This document shows, piece by piece, positions 10,684 to 19,900 of a stretch of 64,000 nt of DNA; the first letter of the stretch is position 1; each line of letters starts with the position of its first letter. The notes under the pieces were generated by a model that saw only the letters and a program-made list of their open reading frames with translations, searched no databases and was not told the origin of the DNA. Source of the DNA: CBDATG01 sp965200145. Its GTDB lineage: Bacteria; Chloroflexota; Dehalococcoidia; Lucifugimonadales; Lucifugimonadaceae. The stretch is from the NCBI GenBank assembly GCA_965200145.1, contig CBDATG010000002.1:1178001-1242000 (forward strand), read 5' to 3'. A program made the position numbers and the translations under genes.

Positions 10684-13600
10684 GTCGTTCCAGGTCTCGG
10701 TCGACCAGGCCTGCGTGGATGCGAGCTTGTAGCGGTACTGGAACTTGGAGTCCGCTGAGCGTCGACGCCATCTGCAGGTCCCAAGAGAGGTCCACGGCGG
10801 CGGCGGTGTCGTTTGATGTGCTCGCGCCGAAGCCGGTCGGCGCCGCCACTGCGCCTGCCCGTGCCTGCACGACCTCCAGGGAATCGCGATGGGTGTAGTT
10901 CACCGCGTCGGGGGCGAATGATACGACGATGTCGTACAGCACGCCGCCTTGGAGCCCGGTGTACTGGAATTCGTCCTCATTCGTGCAGGAATGTGTCCGA
11001 GTCGCTGTCGAGGACGGTCCTCCAACCTGCCGGCTCGGTCGCGGAGAAGATCGTGTTCGGGTTCGACGGCCAGCTCCCGGTTGCCGGCTTGGCACGCGTC
11101 AGGAACGCGGCGCCGCTGCCCTGGTTCGCGGTCTGCAGGGTCCAGGAGAAGTCTATCGTGCCGGGGTTGGTGCCGGTCGCGGCTCCCAACCCGCGCGGTT
11201 GATATCCTGCGCGTACGTTGGTCACCTCTATGGCTGGTCCGCCGGCACCGCCGATCGCGAGGCGCAGCTGGAAGTCGTACGGCCGGCGTGCGTCGAGGCC
11301 GTCGATTGTGTACGCGGTCTCGTTGTGCGCGTCCGTGTCAGCGTCTCCGCGGTGCCAGTGCCGTCCGGACATCGGTCCATGCGGTTGGCCATGTCGCTTC
11401 GTCGGTCGGTTGGCACGTACCTGGAAATTGACATTGGCGCCTTGGTGTGCAGACTGCGCGTCCCAGCTGAGGTCGACCTCCCGTGCGACTAAGCTGGTGG
11501 TGGCAGACAATCCCGTCTGTGCTGGCACGGGCACCGGTGTCGCCTGCACCTCGGCGGCGGCGGATGTCAGCGAGCTGTTGGGCACGAAGCGCAGCTCGAT
11601 GTCGTTCAGGCCCGTGTCAACGCCAGTCAGCGTGTACGATGATGACGCGCGGTTGCTGCCGGTGACGTCCGTCCATCCGAACGGCGTGGTGGCCGGCCAG
11701 GATGCGTCCGCGGGCTTGTAGCGCACCTGGTACTTTGCGGTGGTGAAGCGGCGCCGAACGTCGTCTGCGCCGTCCAGGTCAGGTTGACCTCGCCCGGGTT
11801 TTCGTGCCGGGTCGTTGCGGTGAGGTTCGCAGGGGATGCGATGCCAGAGCGGATGCCCGTGGCGGATGCCGCGGCGCTGTGGTACTCGGCCGTCGTGGCG
11901 GTGCCCCTCGGTCCCATCGGCGATGGCGGCGCGCAGCTCGATGTCGTACAGCGTGTACGCGTTCGGGACAGTGGCGGTGTACGATGCCGCATTCGCCGCC
12001 GGGATGTCTGTCCACTCGCCCCATGTGGAGTCGGATGCCGGCTTTGCGCGGTACTGGTAGTGCGCGATAGAGTCGCCGGTCGGCAACGTGGCGGATGCAG
12101 GCGCGGTCCAGGTCAGGTCGATGGCGCCCCCGTTGCTGTCCCTCTTGCGCCGGTCAGCGCCGTCGGCGCGGCTACGGGCGTTGGCGTTGCCGTCGCGGTG
12201 GTGGCTGGGTTAGGCACGCTGCGAGTTGTGCCGGACTCCGTTGCTGATCTGTACATCGTGGCTGACGCCCGCCCAGAGGCTCGTGATGGTGTACGCGCGC
12301 TCGTCGGCGCGGCCGTCGGTGCCGGAGTCCGGGACGTTTCATCCAATTCGTGTATGCCGAGTCGGGCTGATCGGTGGGCTTGTGTCGGTACTGGAAGCCC
12401 GCGACGGTGGTGCCAGCGGCGGGTGTGCCCCATGAGAGGTCCAGCTCGCCCGGGTTGGAACCCACTGCGACGGCGAAGCTGGTCGGCACAGAGTGTCGCT
12501 GGGACCTGGCAGATGCCTCCGCCGCCGTGCTGTTGGGTGCTGCCAACGACCGCCCTGAGCTCGAAGTCGTACTCCGTGCCAGCCGTAAGCCCGGTTGTTA
12601 TCGTCTCGTCGTCTCGTCGCCGAGGTTGGAGTTGCCGTTCGAGTCCGTGTCATCGGTCCACGACCCGTAGCTCGAGGTGCCGGTCGTCCTGTATCGGTAC
12701 TGGAACCTGTCGATGCCCGTCATCGCGTCCCATGTCAGCACTAACGCGCCGCTGGTGGCACCTGCTTCCGCGCGGAAGTTCGGCGGCGACGGCACAGATG
12801 CCGACACGGCCATGGTGGACACGGACGTCGATTCGCCGTGCGTGCTGTTCCAGTGGAAGCGCAGCTGCACATCGTACGATACGCCTACCTGTAGCCCAGA
12901 CACCGTGACCGAAGTCTCGTCGTATGCGTGTGTCAGGTCGTCGCTGCCATCGTTGACATCGTTCCACGTCACGCCTGTCCATGCACCCGATGAGAGCTTC
13001 GTGCGGTACTGGAACTTGGACATGCTATCCGTGGATGCGGTCTGCTGGTCCCACGAGAGGTCCAGCGCGCCCACGGCCGTGGTGGATGGCACGACGCGGA
13101 AGTTGGTCGGCGCCTGTACGAAGCCAGCGCGGATCCCGGTCAGCATCGGGACGAAGTTCTGGTCGGGCCAGTCGTGTTCGCTGTTGCGATTGAACATCAT
13201 CCGGACGTCGTACAGCTGGCCGGCCGTCAGTCCCAGTGAGTTGGTGCGAGTCCGCGGTCTCGTCGGCGATGTTGATCCATGACTGCCACGTGCCGGCGGT
13301 TGAGAGCTTGGGGGAGATGTGGAAGCGGCGCCAGGCCTCGGCGTATACCGTCTGCTGCGTCCAAGTGACATCGATGGTTCCCGGTACGTCGCCGGGGGTG
13401 GCAGTCATTCCTTGCGGATGGAATCCCGCCCTGACGTCATCGACCTGCGCGACGGTGCCGCCGGTCGTCCCGACCATCAGTCGCACCTGCACGTCGTGCG
13501 GGCGTCCTACCGGCCAGCCCGGTGACAGTGTGTGCTATCTCGTCGTGTGTCAACGAGCCGGGGTCTGCGCCGTCGCTGACATCCTGCCAGGCGATCCATG

Positions 13601-16600
13601 TGCCGTCGGTTGACCATTGCACGCGCACCTGCAGCTTCGCATTGCCGGCAGTGCTGTAGCTCTGCTGGTCCCACGACACGTTGATCTGCCCGAGCGTGGT
13701 GCTGGGTGTGGCGGTCACGCCGGTCGGTGCCGGTATCGCGTTGGCGAAGGCCGAGGTGGGAAGCGGGTCGAGCCACTGAACCGTGGAGTTGACGTAGAAC
13801 GCGACCTCTATGTCGTACTCCCTCGGTTGATGCCAGCAGCCCGGTGATGGTGTACGCCCGTCTCGTCGTGCGTCTGCCCGTCGGAGTCGCTGTCAGCGAC
13901 GGCGGTCCAGGTTTGCGCCCGGTCCAGGTGGCGGTGGACTTGCGTTTCCAACGGATGCGGAACCGTGACTGCGCGTTCGTGGCGAGCGACTGCTGGCTCC
14001 AGGTGACGGCTATAGTGCCTGGCGCGGAGCCGGGTACAGCCCTCAGGTTTGCCGGTACGGAGAACGAGGCTGCGCTGCCGGACTGTCGGTTCGTGAAGTA
14101 GTCGGCATCCGTGTCCGAGTCCGCGCTGTCTATCCCACCGACCAGCTGCACATCGTATGTGACATCGCGTGTCAGTCCGGCGAGTGTGTACGATGTCTCA
14201 TCGTGTAGCGAGTTACCGGTGTCTGATCCGTCTGGCACTCGCGTCCATGCGCCGTAGTAGGTCGCAGCGCGGAGCTTGTATCGGTAGTAGAACTCTATGA
14301 GCGTGTGTCCGGCGGGCAGCTGCGACGCGTCGAAGGCCGTCCAGCTGAGATCGATGGCACCGGTGGTCGTGGTGCTCGCGGCGACGCTGTAGCCTGCGAG
14401 CCAGTCCGATGGCGACGTCGTGGCGGTGCCGCTGATGGGCTCGCTCGGCGGTCCGGTCGTCGTCAGAACCCGCATCTCGACGGTGTAGCCGAGTCCAGAC
14501 TCGGGTGCGCCTATAGTGATCGTCTTCGTGCCAGATGCCAGGGTTATCGGTGCGACGAGCCATGGAGTCCAGGGGTCGGAGGACGATGGTCGGTAGCGCA
14601 GTTGGTATGCGACGAAGGCTGTGCTGCTGGCGTGTGTGAACTCCACGGAGATGGTGCCCCGTGAGCCGCTGGTGCTGAGTCCGGGCGCTGTTGCGGCGGT
14701 GTCGGCCGACTTGTGCGGCGGGCTCCAGTGCGGCTGGATCTGGCAGTCAGGCGCGTCGTTCTCGAGGTACGCGTAGCGTCCTGGAGCTGCCGTCTGGGTG
14801 GCCTGGCATGCCGTCACCGTGCTGGCTTGGTATCCTGTTGTGCCGCCGGTGTTGAAGTAGTAGTCTGTGCCAGTCAGGCTGAGCGTCGTCGGTGTCGTAC
14901 CGCCTGCCCCGGCGGTTATGGCGGCAGTTATCGCCGTGCGGAGTGCGTCGCCAGCAGTGGTCGCTGTCGGCGGCGTGCCAGATGTCGTGTCGGCGTAAGT
15001 CACAACGTTGTCTCTGATGCCGCTGAAGAGCTTGTGAGAGTAGTAGTGCTCGGTGATGGTGTTACCGGCGAGATGGAGTCCCAGACCGTGCGTGTACGTC
15101 GGTCCGGAGGTGGCTTTTGCGCCGAGGTGCACGAGCTTCTCGAACCATCGTGTGTTGACGCGTGTCAAGGCGTTGTTGGACAGGTCGAGACCGTTGATGT
15201 GGGTCAAGGGGTCGAAGATTCGCCCTGGCAGTCCTGTGTCCGTGAGAGTGTTGTCGGATAGCAGTATTGCGTTGCCGACGGTGGTGTTGACGGTTGCGAG
15301 CCCGGCGAAGAGGTCGGCGGGTAGCGAGGTGAGTTTGTTGCCGCTGAGGTCCAGGTAGCGCAGGCCGACGCCGTGGAACAGGCGCGGCGGCAAAGTCTCG
15401 AGGTCGTTTCCTGCGAGTTCGATGTGGGCGACGTTTGTGAGATATGCGAAGTCGTTGATTTCGAGCTTTGTGAGCTTCTCAGACGGTGGGAAGGTCCTGT
15501 CAGGTCGCAGGTTCAGATGTGTTCCAGGTCCTGTAACGGCGAGTTGTGCCAGCTGGGTTATGGTGACGCTTCGCGTGTCGCTTGCCGAGGTGCAGGGTTG
15601 CAGCGTCGTCGGAGACGGCATGGGAGTGACACCGCCGAGGACATGCGTGTCGTTGAGCAGTTTTATGATGGCGTTGGCAACTGGCAGTGTGCGAGTGCAC
15701 AGGTTCACTGTGTCGGATCCCGTGGTAGAGCGTGCTGGCGCGTGTGTTCTGTCGTGTCCGAATGCCTTCAGCGCGGGAAAGGTTGTGGAGTCGCCGAAGT
15801 ACCAGAAGTCGGTGGGCTCGTCTGTGGCACCGAGTTGTGTGCCGTCGGCAGCGTAGTTGTCCCAATCCTCGTATATGCCGGTGTAACCCGTCGGGTTGGT
15901 CATGTTTGCCTTGGTCTTCTCCGGTCCGGTGATGTTGTTCTGTCCGAAAGCGTTCTCGTCGGTGTCGGTCGTGCCGTCGCCGTAGCAGTTCACGATTCGC
16001 GCTTGGGTGTTTTGGTTGACACCACCGATCAATCCATGGTGTGAGGCGTTGCTGTCGATCCACGCCGAGACCCAGCTGTTGACGCAAGTGCTGCGGTAAC
16101 TGCCGCGTCCGTGCTCCCAAGTTGCGGCGAGTCCTCCGTGCTCTTCAAAGTTTTGAGAGCCGATTCTCGTGCCTAGCACGTATGAATGCGCTATCAGCCC
16201 TTCACCGTCGTTTGTGTTCGTCGTGACGTATCGGGCGATCCCGCCGACACTGTCTCCAAAAATCGAGCCGCCCTCGACGTAGACTCCGATCGCGTCGCCT
16301 TCCAACCTGTGGACCACTCCGGCTTTCGCCGCGAAACTTTGGTGATTTGTCATACTGGGGTTGATCACACCGATGCCCTCAATGGTTCCCGTGTAGCTCA
16401 GTGTGCTCGCCACTACTCCGACGTTATCCGCATCAACTGTGGAATTCACGATGCGGAACCCGTTGCCGATGATCTTGGCGGTGTACGTCCCGGTGATGTA
16501 GTATCCAGGGCCAATCAGGTCCTGCGTGAGTTCGTAGCCGATGCACCTGGCTTCGTCGGCGGTGGAGGGATTGCCGTCGTGGTCTCGCTCTGGGCACCCA

Positions 16601-16867
16601 GCGCCAGTCATGGCGTTCGGATAACCAGTGGTGTTCCAGTAGGCGGACGAGCTTGTCACGATGCCGTCGCCGTCGCGGTCGTCGTTTATGGCGCGGAACT
16701 GGTTGTTGTTGCGAACCTCGATCAGACCATCGTCGTCGATGTCGTAGTCAATCGTTACCGTCTGCGCGACAGAAACTCGCGCGCCACCGCCTAGGCCAAA
16801 CGCCGCCAGTGCGAGCAACAGCATGCCCGCGCCAAGTAGAACCAACCGTGTCAAATAGGCAAACATA

Positions 16868-16926
16868 CAAGGATAGGCAAGATTATAGCAGGATATCCTG
16901 GCATATCCTGCATATCCCTGTCAATT
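16868..16926. repeat. Short repeat, copy 5, between the two surface-protein genes
   Basis: Several TATCCTG/CAGGATA units, including AGCAGGATATCCTGGCATAT and CCTGCATATCCCTGTCAATT, occupy the gap between the end of the LRR gene (16970) and the start of the giant gene (16866), both on the minus strand. GCAGGATATCCTG is itself an inverted repeat. I see no clear promoter in the gap. Confidence 0.65.
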
Positions 16927-16969
16927 CCGCTCTCGGGGGCCAGCTCGCGCAAGACTGGCCCCGAGAACG

Positions 16970-19900
16970 CTAAGAAGAGGTGTCGCGTGTTGACGAAGAC
17001 CTGCGGCGGCGTAGTGCTGACAGCACCGCCGCGGTGGCTATGGCAACCGCGATCAAGGCAATGCCTGCGCCTAGTGCGATGCCTGCCATGTTCGTGCTGG
17101 GAGCGGTTGCGCCTGTGTCCGGGGTCTCGACATCCGGTATCGGAGTCGCCGGCGGCGCTACTACTACGCCTAGCTTTGCCACGCCCACTGTTGCAGGTAG
17201 CGTCGAGACGCTGCCGCAGACGCTGAGGCCGCCAGCAGTTTGGCGCAGCTTCGTCGACAGGATGCCATAGCTGCCGTCTGACTTGCGCTCTACTGCTACC
17301 ACGTCGGATATGTTGGCGCGCAGTTCTGTCGGCATTGGCAGACATGCCGTCAACGGGTCGTCTAGTGTGAAACCTTGGACCGGAGCATCGCCGTCCTGTT
17401 GGATGCCGTTGATGTCGTACAGGTCGCCGGCGATCGTCATGCTGGCTCCTGGCACCGGTGCTGGAGGTAGCACAGCGGACACCGCCGCGCTTACAGCCAG
17501 CAGTTGCTCGTCTGGCACTGCGCCCTTGGCGGCGGACACCGTGATGCCCACACCGGTGAAGGTACCACCGTCTACAGGAGTGAAGACTCTGTATTCGGCG
17601 CCTGACGCATCGGTCAAGTCGGATGGGATGGGTCCAGCTGGGTTGATCGGCTCTGCGGGAGCCTCTGGCGGCGTCGGAGCGCGCGAGACGCGTATCGTGA
17701 ATGTGGCGATGCACGGCGCGCGGTCGGCATCCGATATGTCGAAGTTCGTCTTGTGGTGGTCGCGGCAGATGCCGTCGGGTTGCGCCTGTGCGGTGATGGT
17801 GTAGGTGCCCGGCAGGCTCGGCGCAGTGTAGACGACTCGACGCTGGTCGCCAGGAGCCGCGAAGGCGCCACCGCCCGGCATCTCGCTCCAGTCGAAGACC
17901 AGCTTGCTGCCTTCCTGGGCAGGTATCGTGTTGTCGACCCGATCCGCCGTGCCATACACGTCAACCTCTAGGCGCACTGTGTCGCCAGCGCGCATCGAGA
18001 CCTCCGTGATGGTCGGCTCGATCCTGTTCACCGTCGGCAGGTTGACATTCGTGCCGCCCGATGCCATTTTGATGTTGGGTTGCGCCAACGATGACGCGCG
18101 CAGCTGCACCTGGTAGACGGTCTCCGGCTCCAGCCCGAAGATGACAAACGATGTGGGACCTCTTTCGTCCAGGTCGATCGATGCAGTGCGCCACACCTCG
18201 CTGCCCCAGGCATCGTTTGCATTATCAGGGCGCACCCTGTACCGGTACTCGTAACGCAACACGGTGAATGGTGCGTTGTTGTACATCGGGTCGTGTGTAA
18301 ACGCCACGCGCACACTGCCACGACCTGATTCGACATCGAATTCTGGCAACGGCGTCTTGAATGTGAAGGCTGGGTTTTGCGCCGCGAAGCGTCTGGCAGT
18401 CTCACGCTGCTCGTCTTCGTCCTGTCCTTCCTGCTCCGCCCCCAGCGCGGCAGTGGCCTGAGCAGGTGTCAATCCGGTGTTGGTGAGCACCTTGCGCGCA
18501 TTCGGCAATGCTTGGAACAGGGCGGTGACCATCGCAGGTGGCGCGGCAGCCGCATCGGTGGTAGCGGTAGCCGGCACGGTGAACGCGTTCGGGTTATCCA
18601 TGACGCTGAAAGAGCGGACCTGCGTGGCAGCATCATCGGCAGTACCGTCTGCGTTGTCAAGGCCCTCGACGACACACTGCACCTCGTTGAAGTCAGCGGA
18701 GGTGTCGTCGAAGCTGATCGTGCGCAGGTTGGTGAAGCGCGAGAAGAGCGTCACGACCGGATCGGTCGCCGAAGTCGGGTCGCACTTGGAGTATGCGTTC
18801 GCCGTCTGCCAGTTGATTCTGTCAACGAAACCTAGGCCTGGCGGCGGGGTCGGCGACTCGCAGTTGTTGAAGAGGTCCGGGTTGCCATCCAGGTTCAAGT
18901 TGGTGATGCTGCCCAGCACTCCCGCGGTTTCCAAACCGTCTGCAATGCCAGCCAAGTCTTGACAATCGATCCGCGTGCGAGCGAGGCTCAGCGACCGCAA
19001 GGCCGGCGCGGCGGTGGCATACCGTCCGCCGAAGTAGGTGAAGGTGTTTTCCAAGGTTAGCGGCGAAGCGGACCCGAGATTGACTCCGGCGATAGAGAAG
19101 CTCCTCATGCGTGCCATGGAGCTCTTGATGTTCAGGTTGAGCTGGCTGTTATTGGCCGATAGAGAGCTCATGATCCAGCGCAACTCCGGCTCTGCCAGTC
19201 CAGTGTCGTCGATGTTGAGTCCGATCAGTCCGCGCAGGCGGTCAACGAGCCTGCCCATGTCGGTCAGGCCGACGTTCTCCCACTGGCCGGTGCTCGTGTT
19301 CAGTCGGTTCCACAGGTTCGGGTTGCCGGAGACATTCAGCGAGCGGATGCCGTGCGCGTTGTCCGGCGCGGCGTCGAACTGCTCGATGCCGTCAAGGATG
19401 GCCTTGAGCTTGTCGAAGTCCAGGTTGGTGTTCGCCAGCATAAGGTCAAACGGACCCCAGCCAGGCCGGACCGGCGTGACACCGTTCAACCAGTTCTCAA
19501 GACGCTCCGTGGTAGCACCGTCGAACAGGTTCGCATTGTTCGAGAAGTTGAGGTTGACGAGGTAGTGGTCATTCCACCGCAGGTTGCCATCGCTATCGAG
19601 TCTCCTGGACGGGCGGTAAGCGGCGGCGAGTTTGGAGAGTATCAGCTCGGACTGCGTGAAGTTCAGGCCGGAATCGTCGATCCTGAGTAGCCACAGAGTG
19701 CGCCAATCTGTGTCGGCGAATATGTCGAACACCGAGTTGTCGAACCCCGAGCCAAACGCGTTCGGATTCGAGACGAACTCCAATCGCCGCATTGGTTGAC
19801 CGTCAACGCTACGCAGCAGTCGCGCCATCTGTGCTGAGCTCAAGTTGGCGTCCTCAGTGTTGATCCACTCCAGACCGTCAAACGATGCGAGTGAATCGAT

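Larger units (their letters stand above)
4423..16866 (-). pseudogene. Giant LRR/fibronectin-III surface protein gene, interrupted by many frameshifts
   Basis: One ancestral gene of about 12.4 kb (about 4,150 residues) runs from ATG at 16866 to the stop at 4423. It begins with a signal peptide (hydrophobic residues about 8-28, ending ARVSVAQ), then a YDIDDDGLIEV calcium-loop-like segment, a right-handed-repeat-like region, leucine-rich repeats (HIELAGNDLETLP, YLDLSGNKLTSLP), and a very long tandem array of roughly 100-residue fibronectin type III domains. An Ig-like segment, a conserved module and a DTPDTGATTP-membrane-basic tail close it. The frame is open at 16866-13930, 10683-7108 and 6021-4423, but between these it is broken by single-base indels (for example extra G near 13850-13930, others near 13510, 13250, 12610, 12350, 11900, 11400, 10990, 10755, 6850, 6330, 6020). 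Either the gene is decaying or the repetitive region carries sequencing/polishing errors; neighbouring genes are intact. Probable adhesin. Confidence 0.8.

Noticed and set aside
4886..16794. Numerous long plus-strand ORFs opposite the fibronectin-III gene
   Set aside because: They are antisense shadows in high-GC repetitive coding sequence, with Arg/Gly/Cys-rich composition, no ribosome binding sites and no family motifs.
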